This document shows, in pieces, positions 1 through 12,900 of a stretch of 64,000 nt of DNA. Both the position numbers and the translations under genes were made by a program. Under the pieces are notes generated by a model. It searched no databases, was not told where the DNA came from, and saw only the letters and a list, made by a program, of their open reading frames with translations. The stretch covers positions 1,242,330-1,306,329 of the forward strand of contig MU278354.1 in assembly GCA_022385755.1 (NCBI GenBank). The letters are read 5' to 3'. The stretch's first letter is position 1. Each line of letters starts with the position of its first letter. This stretch comes from Trametopsis cervina. Its lineage: Eukaryota > Basidiomycota > Agaricomycetes > Polyporales > Irpicaceae.

Positions 1-3000
1 GCTCCGTATTGCCTGATGCAGGCTCTCCTCCTCTCGCCTCTCCTCAGCTTTTACATGACGACGCAACGCACATACGATCAGTCAGCCACTCTTCCACATC
101 GACCGGTCTCGAGTCAACACCTCGCACGCCAGCCGACTTCCAACATGATGGCCATCCTCGTGACCTTGTCACTATAGTGCCTAGCATTCGACAAGTCGAA
201 TCACCTGTGCAAATCAGTAGCTATGTAACCGAAAGTGGTCTTGAGCCAATGAAGGTTTCAGGGGATGCAGAGGATCACTCTCCGCTTTACGCTGACGACC
301 CACCGGACGAGGATCCTTCATATATCGACTCTGAGCCCAGCACCCGGATATCTGTCGCCATATCTGAGGGAGAACAGGGAATAGGCCTGTCACTTTTGCA
401 GGATTTCGTAAACGGCAACGTCGAGGACGATGCCTCTATTCATAGCTTGGCGCAAAGCGTCTCTACCCTAGACGAGCATACCACTGCCTTGCCCATCTTG
501 AATCCTTCGTCGTCCACCGTAGAACGCCGACTGTCGAGCTCTCCTAGATCATCAATGTACTCGCAGGCATCTCGGCAATCTCAGTCGATGTCAGACATAC
601 CTCGCGATGGCCCGTCATCCATAGGTGCCCCCTCTATCAGAGATGCCCCCTCTCGCACGTCCACCCATCCTTCAGGGGTGGACTCCGACTACGGCGGTGA
701 CGAATGGGATGGAGCATCGGATATCTACGATAATTATCGATACTCCCGTGCATCCATGGCATCGAAAGTGTCAAGATTCTCAAAAGGCTCTATGCATACG
801 GTGGCGTCTGGCCTTGGGCTAACGGAAGCGCCGCCACTTCCTTTCGACAGCCGTCGACCCAGTGTCGATAGTGTCAAGTTCGGTATGGGAGCTGCTCGAG
901 ACAGATTAGGTTCAGCTACGACTGCTTCTTCATCTGTTGAAGATGTAAGGAAGACAGCCGTATCGCCGGCTGATTGTACCTCTCCAGTAGGCGATCCACC
1001 ATCCGCGCGTCGCATCCCGCCGCCCCTGGATCTTGCCTCCTCAAATCACTCAAAGAGCGCCTCTCAGGGAACACAAAGTTCGCAGACAAGCTCATCACCA
1101 TTACTGCACTCTGCGTTCCACTCGCCGACCAGTCTCAATTCTCCTTCGTTCGTATCCCCCATGTCGACTCCGTCAACGGCACCTTTGTTCTCGAATACTC
1201 TTGGTGGTGCCGCATCAGCTTTGAGACAGAGGCTGGAGAAGGTGAGAGAACCAGCTGGTCTCGCTGGGACCTCGTTGGCCCTTCCTGCGTCAGATTCGCG
1301 TGGAAAGACTCGGCTATCTACGCAGCCTATAGTGGTCGATGATGACGGACAAGATGTGACCGTTGAGACTATACATTCCACGGAAGAAGAAACCTCGTCA
1401 GTAGCCTCCCCGATGTCTGCACTATTCTCATCTGCAGAAGAGAAGAAACGATTAATTGAGACTACATATATCGTCGTTAATCAAGCCCCTCCGCCTCCTT
1501 ACAGTCCTATGTCGCCTACAGCTGGCTCATCTGCGATGGCACCCCAGGATTCACCTCCATCTCAGGACGTAGAAGAGGAAGGCCCGTCGTCTGAAAACAC
1601 CCGTCGCAGCGATTTTGTACGTCGCAGCATATTCCTTCCTCACCCACACGCGCCAAAACCGGCTGAAGTACCCAATGGACCCATGTACGGCCGAATGCCT
1701 ATTGCAACCTCGCATGCTACGTTTTCCGCAGGTCCGCCACCAGGGTCTCTCATACATACTCTTCAGATGGTGAATGCAGCACGCCACGATCCTTTCCGCC
1801 CCCGGTTGGCTACATTTTATGGTAAATTCGATCGGGAGTTAGCCAGTTCTGTTGGCCCAGTACCGATTGCTTTCTCCTTGGAGCCTCAAAGTAATGTCCC
1901 GGCAAACCGACCGAAGCTGGTACATACAGAGCCCTCCATCAAAGAGTCTGTAGTTCCAGAGCAACAGCAAGGAGGGACTTCCTCTACAAACCCAATTCCG
2001 AGGCCGAACTTCTTCCCGCAAGCACCGTCGGTGCGTCCGCGTTCAAGATCATTTTCCGAGTGGGACTCTTCTAACAACTCCGGTGGATCCGAGCAACAAA
2101 GGTTTGACATCGTTTATTCGTATTGTCTTGCGACTGATGGTTTTACGTTGTACAGCTCAGAATCTGCTGCACAGCCATCGGCGGTCGGTCGATCGAAGTC
2201 GAACCCATCTATAGCGGCGCGCCTGGCCCATAAGCCTTCACCACTGTCCATGAATGTTGTGGCCTCGGGTACTGTACAATCCACAAGCCTCATGCCCCTA
2301 CCCCCAATTTCTGGGCCTACGCAGGTGATCACTCCAACGTCTCCGCCCCAGTCGCCAAGAAGTGGGGTACCTACAACCACAAACACTTTCTCGTCGATAA
2401 TGCCCGACCCTGAACGGATACAATCGCCTACATCTCCCATCGTTACCTCTGTGTCCCCTCCTACATCTCCCATATCCCCGCTGAAAACACATCCTGGTCG
2501 CAATGTACTGCGTCACAGTCGTTCGTCCACCTTCTCCTCACGGCAATCCGCTGCTCGAGATCAGTCACCGTCTCGTGCGTCCATGCAGGGCCGACAGTCG
2601 GCAGAAACGGAGACATCGCATAAGAACGATGGAGAACGCACCACTTCGCCCACGACGTATACGACGTCTCTCCGATCTAAGTTATCGCTGCCCACGCTTA
2701 AGATAAGAGGTGGGGAACGCGCGGCTCCGGTCGACGATCGCAGCCCTACACTGAGTGTCACACCCATCGAGCCCGCTCCTGACCAGCCGACTGTCCATGT
2801 GAAAGATACCGACTTCACATTAGTGAACCCCACTGTTCAGCAGCTGACTATCATTGATGAGGATCCGTCAACTTCACCACTTCCCAGTCCTGCTCGGTTC
2901 GACACTTCTCCCTCGGTCCGAACATCCAGCCCAACATTCTCAATAGCATCTGGCCCCAGTCTTCGTGCGATACGCGACTTGCCTCAGAAGCAGCCCACAT

Positions 3001-4189
3001 TAGTTCCAACGAAGCGCGCAGATTCGCAAGATGTCGAAGCGCACCGACAGCGGGAGCTACGGTGGATCACGGCTATGGCATCCATCCCAGCATCTCAAGC
3101 TCGAAAGAGCAAGAAGATCCGAAAGCTGTTGTATGAAGGTGTTCCTGCGTCTGTGCGGTACATAGTGTGGGCACACGTCGCGGACAGCAAGTCAAAGAGA
3201 ATTGATAGTGTTTACACCAAATTAATGATGAGGGATCGGGTTCCGGCGTCCGCCAATATCGAACGGGATGTAAGAAGGGTCTTCGCTGAAGAGTCGCAAC
3301 TATTGGACGGCTCCTTGATGAATGTCTTGCAGGCGTATCTATCTATGGTTCCGGATATCCAGTATAGCAGAGGTACGATTCTTCAGCGTTATCAGCCAGT
3401 CGGATGTACGGACTAAACGTATGATGGCAGGCTTAACCGTCATAGCAGGTCGCTTGCTCTTGCAGTCCCCAGAGGAAGACGCATTCTGGACATTCGTGTC
3501 TATGATGGACTCCCATTTACGGCCGTACTTTTCTCCGGGGCATTCTCAACTGGAGGTTGACGCCACGCTATTCAGTAAAGCGATGGAAACGAACGACCCA
3601 AGCCTGGCAAAGAAGATCTTTGTCGACGCAGACATACCGGCTAGCAGTCTATGCCGCCCCTGGCAAGTTTTCCCTTCTTTGGCATGTGCGAACTTGTATT
3701 CACAATCTGTGAAGGTTCATGGCTCTATTTCTAGAGGCTCTTCCCTTCGAGCATTCCCAGCGGGTGTGGGACATCTTTTTGTACGAAGGTAAGTATTTGG
3801 GGGAATTCTAAGACTCGGTTCTAACGTTACGTTGTCTAGGTATAACCTTCATGTTCCGAGTGGGTTTGGCTATCGTACAATGCTGCAAGCAAGCTATCTT
3901 GCACACGCCGGATCGTGAAACCATCCTGAATATGCTCTTACATCCGCCTTCGCAAATGCTCCCAGCATCTCCGGACGGGTTTATAGAAATAGCTTCCACT
4001 CTCAAATTCAAGGATGATGACCTTCGGAAGCAAAGAAATAAGCTCGATGCCCAGAACAAACGACATACGCAATCACGCGGTAGTTCAGCTTTGGCACCAA
4101 CTGCCCCGTTCATGAAAGCCCCACGACCATCTATTTCATCCATATCGCTACCTCGTACCAACTCCCGGGCGGACAATCACGACGCATAA
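1..4189 (+). CDS. TBC-domain Rab GTPase-activating protein (5' end outside window)
   Basis: The reading frame is open to the left edge, so the true start is not visible. The first thousand or so residues are low-complexity Ser/Pro/Thr-rich sequence, as in fungal regulators with long disordered N-termini. The TBC domain begins near 3090: EGVPASVRYIVW matches the GIPxxLRxxVW start of TBC domains, and IERDVRRVF matches the IxxDxxR arginine-finger motif. The domain continues over an intron (about 3372-3430) into GRLLLQSPEEDAFWTFV and MDSHLRPYFS. A likely intron at about 2105-2155 and further ones near 3660 and 3790-3840 join the exons; the last exon ends at 4189. TBC proteins speed GTP hydrolysis by Rab GTPases in membrane traffic. 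The usual YxQG glutamine-finger motif reads YSRG here, so dual-finger catalysis is doubtful. The family is clear; the Rab target is unknown. Confidence 0.85.
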
Positions 4190-4710
4190 TGATAGTTTCT
4201 GACTTTCCATCTTCCTTCACTTTCGCTTCCAGAATCGGCCATTTATTGAATTGTCTCGCACTCCTTGATTTGCTGCACCCACCGGTTGCGGGCACGGACG
4301 CATGTCAACTGTTGTCGTTGTTGTTCTAAGCTAAGCTGTTAATTTATATAGAGTATGAGTTGCATGTAATATCACCGAGTTGTTTAGATACCGGACTGTC
4401 TCAGCTCGCAATCCCATGTGAACCGTTCAAGGAAATAGTCTACCCTCAGTGTCCATCGCGCCCAATCATCGTATTCCTTTGAGCGTCGCGGCCTGTAGGG
4501 AGCATTGAACAGAAGTGCGTGTCATCAAGTGTTTAATGTTGTCTACCGTACCGAGTTTCATAATACAGATGAGAGTAAGAGAACTGTGAAAAAGCGACAG
4601 TTGTATCCAAGGTGGGGCTAGATATTACATGCTATGAGCCTTGTACTCAAAGCACTCATTTGACAAGATCTCCCTAGTTCCACTTCTCACAACTTGACCG
4701 TACCAAGTGC
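4190..4710. other. Intergenic region between convergent gene ends
   Basis: This is the 3' flank of the TBC gene and of unknown gene copy A on the other strand. I see no open frame with coding character. The part next to copy A (about 4560-4710) resembles the sequence downstream of copy B at 18804-18960, so the duplication includes the 3' flank. Confidence 0.6.
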
Positions 4711-5460
4711 TCATCGGCGAGCAAGACGAGCTAGACAGGCAAGACGTTCAAGACGTTGTCGTCTCCGAACCGCAAGCTCCTTTGGCTGCAGCCACCAAAA
4801 CGCGCGTTGGTCAAGATACCACTGCGGCTCCTCCACTTGGCCAAGAATCCGCTTCACATGCTGAATGTCATCTTCCATTGCCGCTCTCTCGTTTGGCGAC
4901 GCCGAAGACCACTTCCACGAGTCTATAATGGACACCACCCATATATCCGGCTCATACGGTCCAGGCCATGCAAGGACGCAGCGAATCCTTTTGGTCTTCT
5001 TACATCCAAACTCCGTCTCCCAGTCCAAACTGCGGTTGTGGTCGACCCATTCTATAAGATTCACAAGCGCTGACCGGGGATCTTTGGCAAAGCTAGCTTG
5101 AACTTCCGCTCGGTCAAGATGGGGGAAGAAGTTGAACCAATACTGGAGAGCATCTGCTCTGCTGACTCTGTAGCCTAGATGTAGCAGTGGCGGGTAGTTC
5201 GGGGCTGTCTTTTGCGTGTTGAAAACATCGGGCAGTGGACCGGATATAGGCTGTATGTCATCGAGAATAGGAATTTGAATGTCCTAAGGTCGAAGATAAG
5301 TAGAGACTGTCGAACGAAACGAGCACGAGCCGCGCACAACGAACTGTTTGTCAGGGAGGCAGCAGAGTTGCTTCAGAGCTGGTTGGAGTTGGTCGAAAGC
5401 GGCCTTGATACTAGGATCGTCGAAATGAAGATCTGGGGACTGCAGAGTTGCGCTAGACAT
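4711..5460 (-). CDS. Unrecognised conserved protein, copy A (intact)
   Basis: I do not recognise this family. The start is the ATG at 5458-5460 (MSSATLQSPDLHFDDPSIKA). A 54-base intron at 5284-5337 (gtgcgc..cttag) joins phase 0 to a second exon beginning DIQIPILDDIQ and ending in a basic Arg/Leu-rich tail, giving about 231 residues. Visible features are a short helical N-terminus with two adjacent cysteines (LKQLCCLP), a tryptophan-rich C-terminal half (EPQWYLDQRAFWWLQPKE, IIDSWKWSSAS) and no signal peptide or membrane segment. A near-identical second copy lies inverted at 18068-18803. Copy A sits just downstream of carboxypeptidase 1 on the same strand. It keeps frame across the C5 run (5121-5125) where copy B is shifted, which suggests copy A is the functional one. 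Function unknown. Confidence 0.7.
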
Positions 5461-5713
5461 CTTGTATGAGGCGACAATGAGGGCTGTGAGGAAGACGGTA
5501 GAGAGGTCTATGTGAGTGTTCGTGGCGATTTTACGCAAGGGTGCAATATTGATGCTTGAGACTTCAAACGATGGATATGACACGTGACACACATGTAACG
5601 ATGAAATCACTAAATACGGCTACAGTATCTCAAGGGTCCGGAACGAACTAACAGCATCTTCAAAGCAGCGGCCATGAATCCGCCCTGCACACCCCGCTAG
5701 CTGCCTCCCTATT

Positions 5714-8687
5714 TCACGACCCAGTCGCAGTCACAGTCGCAGTCGCGGTCGCGATGAAGCTCTCCCACGCCGCAATCGTCGCAGCAGGGTACACGTACGT
5801 CGACTGCGTCGCGCCCTTGCCGACGTACACCTCGGACTGCCCGGGCAACGCGGGCGCCGCGAGCGTCGCGTTCTCCCCGCCCACGACAGTAACAGTCCCG
5901 TCGCGCGCCGTGCGCACCAGCCCGGTGGTGTTGGACCCGAGGATGAACTCGCGTAGGAGGACGAGGCCCTGGAGGATGTGTTGGTTAGTTATTTGGAGAA
6001 AGGGGAGAAAGGATGGGAGAAAGGGGAGAAAGGATGTGAGAGAGGGAGGAAGGAAGGGAGGAGACGTACGCGATCGGGCTGCTGTTGTGGCACGAGGTGG
6101 CCGGCGCCGTTGACGAGGACGTATGTCCAGTTGCGTTCCTGGTGGACAATGCCCGCGAATTTTCCCGCGTCGTCGTACCACGGTGTCGAGGGAACGCGCG
6201 AGAAGCCCTGGATACCGCCGAAGGTCGTGTTCTGCGTTTGATGCGCGTCAGTCAGTCAGTGCGAGCGCTGTTGAAGAGAGGGAGGATAGAGGCTGACCTG
6301 GATGGCAACTAAGGATTACGGGTGAGTGATAGGTTGATTGTGAGTAATGGAGTGGAGGAACGGGTGGGGAGACGTACTCAGGGATGAGATGTGCGAGACG
6401 AGTGAGTCGTCGTTGCCGGAGTAGATAACGACGCTGACGTCGCGGTGCGTCGCGTTGGTAGCCAACTCATCGAGGAATGCTTGGGGCCTAGTAGATGTAA
6501 GTATATATATCTGACATACAACGAGGAAAATAGCTTACTCGACGCCTGTGGGACAACGTTTAGTCTGTCAGTGGGCGAACGCAACAGGGATATGGTAGCA
6601 CTCACTGGGATCCTGGCCGTCCGGTCCACCTGCGACACCGAACATCAGTCCACCGCTATCTCCAGCCAGTAACACAAAGACGCACCGAAGATGTAGTTGA
6701 TGCTCTCCTCCCAGTCCTTGCTCGTCGGCGCGTGGATAGCAGTCCGTGTGCGCTTGTCTATGCAAAGGCAATCTTGAGCATGAGCACATACTCTCAGAGC
6801 AAAACACTCGGCGCACCGTTCAAGAACACGCTCCCGTCCTGAGGCGCCTCGGGATCGAGCGCGTCTGGGACGTCGTACACCTACCAAAACACGACGTCAG
6901 TCAGTCATATCACCAAATCAGCCGGCCTCGAAAACGCGTCTTACATCAAATCCGTTGAAATCGTTGCCCTCTGCACGCACACACACCGCTTATCAGCGTC
7001 CGCGAGAAAAAATGGACAAAATGGATGGACTCACTCCACGGGATACTAAAGTTGAGCGCGTAGTCGATCACCTCGTCGTACAGGTCACATCCATACCACG
7101 GGTCGATCGTCCCATTCGCGCGGCCCGTCAGATCACGCTTCCACGCCTCGCGCCTCTGCAGACGTTCGCCATCACGCGCGGACACCTCGCCGCCACGCTT
7201 CTCGAAGAGTCCGGCGTCGAGCGACTGCTTAATGACGCTCGCTTTGAGCGGCCGCTGTTTCGTGCGCTGCCGGGAGAGTGCGGCGAAGGAGGGCTCGACG
7301 GTGAAGTTGAGCGAGGGGAAATGCCCGTGTTGGGGGTAGGTCAGATTCAGGTCGTACCCGCACAGGTGCGTTCTGAACGCGAGTTGTGCTCAGTGATACT
7401 GGATGGGATAGGGGAGAAGGGGAGAACGTACTGTGTCTTGAAGTACTCAAACACCTCTGTATCGTACCCGATCAGTTGGGGGTACGTCTCGATGACCGTC
7501 AGCTATTCCTTTACTGTTAGCATCCGTTCGAGAGCGAATGGAGGAGGTGGGCATTTACCGTGGGCAGGATCTCGAACTCGTACCCGCTCCCGAGCGTGCC
7601 GTCGCCGATAGCGATTTTGGCAAGTTTGACGGGCGGGTCGCGGAGGCCAAAGTACGTCTTTGTAATGTATGGCTGTATACACGCGTGTTAGCACGATGAA
7701 AATAAGATGATGACAATACATGCTGGTGCTCACGATGTACGTTCCCGCATAGCTCTCGCCTGTGAGATAGAACGGGCGCGTCTTAAGACTCGGGAACACC
7801 TTGACCAAGTTCGCCAGGAAGCCAAACTACGTCAGGAGACCAGCATATCAGCCGTGCGCATTCCGGAGAGGATTAAGAACAAGAGAGACGGACAAAGTCG
7901 CGGCCCATCTGATCCTCATCTGGGACTGAGCACGGGGTGTCAGCACGGGACTCACGACCAGTTGGTGATGTTTTACAGAACGAACGTACCAAATCCACCC
8001 TTGTCTACGGTTCCAAAGCCGACGCCGACGGGCTGGTCAACCCATATGTAATCCGCCTGTGTGTTCCAGCTGTAGTTGTTCTTGAAGAGCGAATAGTCGG
8101 CTGCAACATGCAGCGGGCCGTTCTACCGCGCGCGTGACGTCAATAACCAGCGGTTTGCATCTCTTCACTAAACAGCGACGTTACCTCGAACAGCAACCCG
8201 AGCAGACTGGACGACCCTGGCCTGCAGAACCCCGTGCACATCAGAACGCATTGCGTGCAAGCATGTTCGGGAACACGACGCACCCGCCATTCAGCCATAT
8301 CCCCCACGGCTCATGCTCGCGCTCGCCCGCCTTGGCCGTGAGCGACCCGTGCTCCTTCTCCCATCCCCAGAAGAAGAGCGTGTTGTTCGAGTTGTGCGGT
8401 GTGCCAGGACGGTCGACGGGGATGTTGCCCGCCCAGTTCCGTCCGAGCGGCCAGGAAACGTTCGGGAGTGGCTCCGTCACTTGGAAATCTGTCGTCGGTG
8501 CATCTCAGTATCAGCGACGCGTTCAACTCTGCGGTCGACGAGTAGGAGACGTACAGTTTTGCCAGACGGGGCTGAAGGCGCCCTTGGGCTCGCCAGGGTA
8601 GCTGTGCGGGAAACTGCCCGTCTTTTGGGCACGCACCGCGACGAGCGCGAGGGCGACGGATAGTATAGACGTGAGCCGCAGCGTCAT
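5714..8687 (-). CDS. Secreted serine carboxypeptidase 1 (peptidase family S10)
   Basis: S10 carboxypeptidases remove C-terminal residues from peptides, typically at acid pH. The start ATG (8685-8687) opens a hydrophobic signal peptide, MTLRLTSILSVALALVAVRA, followed by QKTGSFPHSYPGEPKGAFSP. The substrate loop WLNG-GPGSSSLLGLLFE is rebuilt across an intron near 8215-8275. The nucleophile motif GESYAGTYI is at about 7740-7765, the catalytic Asp in IYSGNDDSLVSH at about 6395-6435, and the catalytic His in GAGHLVPQQQP at about 6090-6125. The gene is cut by about a dozen short introns. The protein ends in an Ala-Thr run (ATATATVTATGS) with no C-terminal hydrophobic tail, so a soluble extracellular or vacuolar enzyme is expected. 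Carboxypeptidase 2 lies immediately upstream on the same strand as a tandem paralogue. Copy A of an unknown gene lies downstream. Confidence 0.9.
5995..6036. repeat. Two perfect 21-base purine repeats in an intron
   Basis: A 21-base unit rich in ggagaaagg is repeated exactly twice (5995-6015, 6016-6036), followed by more G/A-rich sequence to about 6062. On the coding strand of carboxypeptidase 1 this is a long polypyrimidine tract inside the intron between the catalytic-His exon and the last exon. It looks like a microsatellite-derived minisatellite. Confidence 0.7.
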
Positions 8688-9971
8688 CGTAGGTATGAGT
8701 ATACGAACAACGACAAGAGATTCAGAGGCTCGAGTGCACAGGACTCGGACGCGTCCCAGGTATTTATACCCCCAGCTCGTTACGCAAACGTATCCCTACC
8801 CTTACGCCAAACCACCCTTACGCAAACACATCTGATCTTTGCACCCTCACGCGCATGGTGTGCACACGGAGCAGTGGGGCGCGTATCTGCAGAAGCCGCA
8901 CAACAACCCCCGTAGGCCTTCTTCCATTTGATGAGCACCATACAGTACATACACACTCCAGCGGCCGGATGACGCTGGCCCGCGACGCACTTATCCAGGG
9001 CCCGGTGTCGCACCGCTGCGTCAACAATGGCGACGCATTGCGAACGGCTGCTTCTTGCGGTGCGGCAGAGGACGGTGCGATAGAGTGCTATAGTGTGCTA
9101 TAAGTGTGCTATACTTATCGTGCCCAGGTCTGTGCTCATATCCATGCGGAGGGCCCGGTCTTCTCGGACGAGCGGCCATGCACGGTTTGTCGACGGAATA
9201 ACCAACACCGCTGTTGCAAAGAGGCCATGGACATCCTCCTTTCTAGTCTGTAGTCGCTCAGCAGGTCTGCGCGTACGTAAAGTGGTGTTTCCTACTTTCT
9301 GTCGCGCATTGCGAAAAGCGGCCACAACACACCGTCTGAGCTGCGAATACAACAAGGACTGTTTCCAGCCGTCGCGGTACCCTTGATGACTGAACGCGAC
9401 ATCAAGCAGTGCTGCCCCATACGGACTCTGATCCGTCACATGCGGGGCGTTTCATGGCCAGGATCGCACCGTACAGTGCAATCTAGAGTGGGGCTTGCAA
9501 GTCCAATATGTCAATGCGTCCTTTGAACATCCCAAAACATGCCCGCGCAGTTTGTCATCCACAACTATCCGACCAAATGCAGTAGTATATACGTACGTTT
9601 CGTTGACAGGAGTCACGGCTACTCAGGCGAGCGATGGAAGCTGACAGCTGCGGGTCGGACAGGCAGTCAGCTGTGCATGGGCATCTCAGTTACATCACTT
9701 GCGAGCATCTGAGCAGCGCAGTTGCATGTCTACCGCCGTAGAGCTCCGCAGGGACGCAAGTATGTGCAGTGTAATGTACCCGATGCCTTCTACTGTGTAT
9801 AGAAGGATAAAAGAATCATATACGTATACCCTGTTCACGTACGTGACACCACGTCAGTTATTTGGAAAACCAAAATGTGTTGCAGCGACGTCAAGAGGGT
9901 GCTTGATCAATCACGACGCGATCACATGATCGATTATCTGGGCGCGTCCATACTCCATGCGGAGTCCATTT
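8688..9971. other. Long spacer between tandem carboxypeptidase genes
   Basis: About 1.3 kb without a supported gene. It holds the promoter of carboxypeptidase 1 on its left and the 3' flank of carboxypeptidase 2 on its right. The open frames present (for example 9098-9439) have no recognisable motif and look like chance frames. Confidence 0.6.
8759..8770 (-). promoter_or_regulatory. TATA box of carboxypeptidase 1
   Basis: The palindrome ggtatttatacc reads TATAAATA on the minus strand, 72-83 bases upstream of the ATG at 8687. That is a normal spacing for a fungal TATA promoter with a short leader. Confidence 0.55.
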
Positions 9972-12900
9972 CTACAATACCAGAAGTCCAAGCATTCCTG
10001 TCGCAACAACAGCGCCCAAGACTCTGCTAGACAATGACCCCACCCCATTCACGCTGCTCGCCGCACTGGCCTGCGTCTGCGCCGCGCCACCTGCACCCCC
10101 TGTCCCGCTCCCGCTGCCAGTCGCAGTGGCCGTCGCAATAAAGCTCTCCCACGCCGCGATGGTCGCGGATGGGTACACAAACGTCGACTGTGTCGTCCCC
10201 GAGCCTGCGAATACCTCGGACGCGCCGGGCAGGATCGGCGCGGCGAGCGTCGCGTTCTCGCCGCCTACGACGCTGGCGGAACCACCGGACGTGACCACCA
10301 GCCCGGTCGTGTTCGATCCGAGGATAAATTCGCGCAGGAGCACGAAGGCCTGTGAGGACGTATGTTAATTGGGGTGGACGGAGACACGGAGATCGGGATC
10401 AAGGGAAGATGAAATATGTAGTACGCTTCTTGTCGCATGGACTCGCGGAAGTCACAGAATAAATGGAAAGATTAGACACGCACGCGACCAGGCTGCTTCT
10501 GCGGTACAAGGTGGCCGGCACCGTCGACGAGGACGTACGTCCAATTGCGCTCCTGGTGCACGATTCCCGCGAACGCACCGGTGTCGTCGAACCACGGCGT
10601 CGAGGGCACACGCGTGAATCCCTGCACCCCGCCGAACGTCGTGTTCTGTGTGCGGCGATGTGAGTAATCTAGCATCCGACGGGCAGACTAGGGCAGGGGC
10701 GAACCTGGATGACGACTGGAGGTGAAGAGGTGGACATTAGATCTGGGGACCGGTGGACATGGAAAAGGGAGGGAGGAATGCGTACTCTGGGAAGATATGT
10801 GCGCTACTAGGGAATCGTCGTTGCCCGAATAGATCACGACGCCGACGTTGTTCTTCGACGCGTTCGTCGCGAGGTCATCCAAAAATGCCATGGGCCTGGT
10901 ACACATCATCGCTCTGACTCTGTGCCACGCACGAAAAATACTGAAGCTTACTCGACACCTGCGAGTTTAAATCATCAGCGAACCGGAGGAGAGGAAGCAA
11001 AAGCTCGCACGTACTAGGATCGATGCCTGGGATACTCCCACCTATGCCATAGAACAAAGTCAGTGCCGCACCTCTGGCTCTTCGCATGGCAAGACATACC
11101 GAAGAGATAGTTGACGCTCTCCTCCCAATTTACGCTCGTCGGCGCGTGTATGGCCGTGCGCGTGCGGTTATCTAAGCGACGGGATACCTCAGTCAGCGTA
11201 GTAGGAAACCGAGAACACGCCACATACCATTCAAGAACACACTCGCATCCATCGGCGCTTCAGGATCGAGCGCGTCCTGGAGATCGTACACCTATCACGA
11301 CAGACCATCAACACCCCAGTTCACAGTACACGGACGAAAATTGGCAACGTACGTCAAAGCCACCAAAGTCGTTGCCCTCTTCACACGTTCGTCAGCGAAC
11401 ACTCCGAACACCGCATGAATACAAACGACGCTAGCACACTTACTCCATGGGATGCTGAAGTTGAGCGCGTAGTCGACAAGCTCGTCGAACAGATCGCAGC
11501 CGTACCACGTATCGACGGTCCCGTTCGGCCGGTTCGTCAGGTCGCGCTTCCACGCGTCCCGCTTCTGTAGACGGCGCACCGTGTGCTCGTTTTCAGCAAA
11601 AGAGAGGTCTCGCTTGTTGGTATCAAACAGGTTCGCCTTGAGAGACTGCTTCAGTACACTGGTCTTGAGCGCCCGGTTTTGAGTTTTGGCCAGGGCATTA
11701 CCGCCTTCGAAGCCTGGTTTGACGAGGAGACTGAGGGTGGGGAAGTTTCCCACTTGGGGGTATGTGAGATTGAGATCGAAGCCACACAGGTGGTTTCTGC
11801 ATACATCGGCGATAAGTTAGGCTTCGTATATCGTGGTCACAGGACGTACTGCGTTTTGAAGTACTCGAACACATCTGTGTCGTAACCAATCAACTGCGGG
11901 TATGTCTCGATCACGCTGAGCTGTTGCGGGCCGGAGACAAGTCAGTCAAGACAAGACGAAAGAGGGTGAGTTTGCCTTACCGCGGGCAAGATCTCAAACT
12001 CGATTCCGCTTCCGATCGCTCCGTCGCCAATAGCGATCCTCGTGAGTTTCACCGGCGGGTCTGCAAGGCCAAAGTACGTCTTGGTAATGTAAGGCTGCGT
12101 GGTTCAAGTTAACGACAGAACACAGACACTGTAGAATAAAAACTTGCAATATATGTTCCGGCGTAGCTCTCGCCTGTAAGGTAGAACGGACGCGTCTTCA
12201 AGCTCGGGAAGACCTTTACTAGGTTCGTCAGGAAGCCAAACTGCAGTGACAAAACGCGACATCAGTTCGGTCATACGCCGGGGCAGAGTGGACTCACGAA
12301 GTCGAGGCCCATCTGATCTTCGTCCGCAACTGATGCAGATACCGTCAGGTCGTCGCAATGATAGCTGATACGCAGTACACACCGAACCCGCCCTTGTCGA
12401 CCGTACCAAAGCCAACGCCAACAGGCTGGTCGACCCAGATATAATCCGCCTGCGTGTGCCAGCTGAAGTTGTTTGAGAAGAGCGAGTAATCATCTGCGAC
12501 GTGCAACGGCCCGTTCTGCATGCATCATTATGTACGTATTCGTCGTGAGATTCAACTTGACGAGCATGCACACGAAACGTGACCGACCTCAAACAGCATG
12601 CCAACCAGACTCGATGATCCTGGGCTATAAATCTCACCTGCTTCAACATCGACTGGGCTTAATGACTGATGCGCATTCGCACGTACCCGCCGTTCAACCA
12701 TATACCCCACGGCTCGTTCTCGCGCTCACCCGCCGCGGCCGTCAAGGACCCGTTTTCCTTCTCCCATGCCCAGAAGAACAACGTGTTGTTTGAATTCGCT
12801 GGGGACCCCGCGCGGTTGACAGGGATGTTGCCTGCCCAGTTCCGGCCAAGCGGGAAGGACGCGTTCGGGAGTGGTTGCGTTACCTGAAAGTCTGCAATTC

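Noticed and set aside
734..1381. Several open frames opposite and overlapping the TBC gene exon
   Set aside because: They lie inside one long Ser/Pro-rich coding exon and reflect its composition. No motif or start context of their own.
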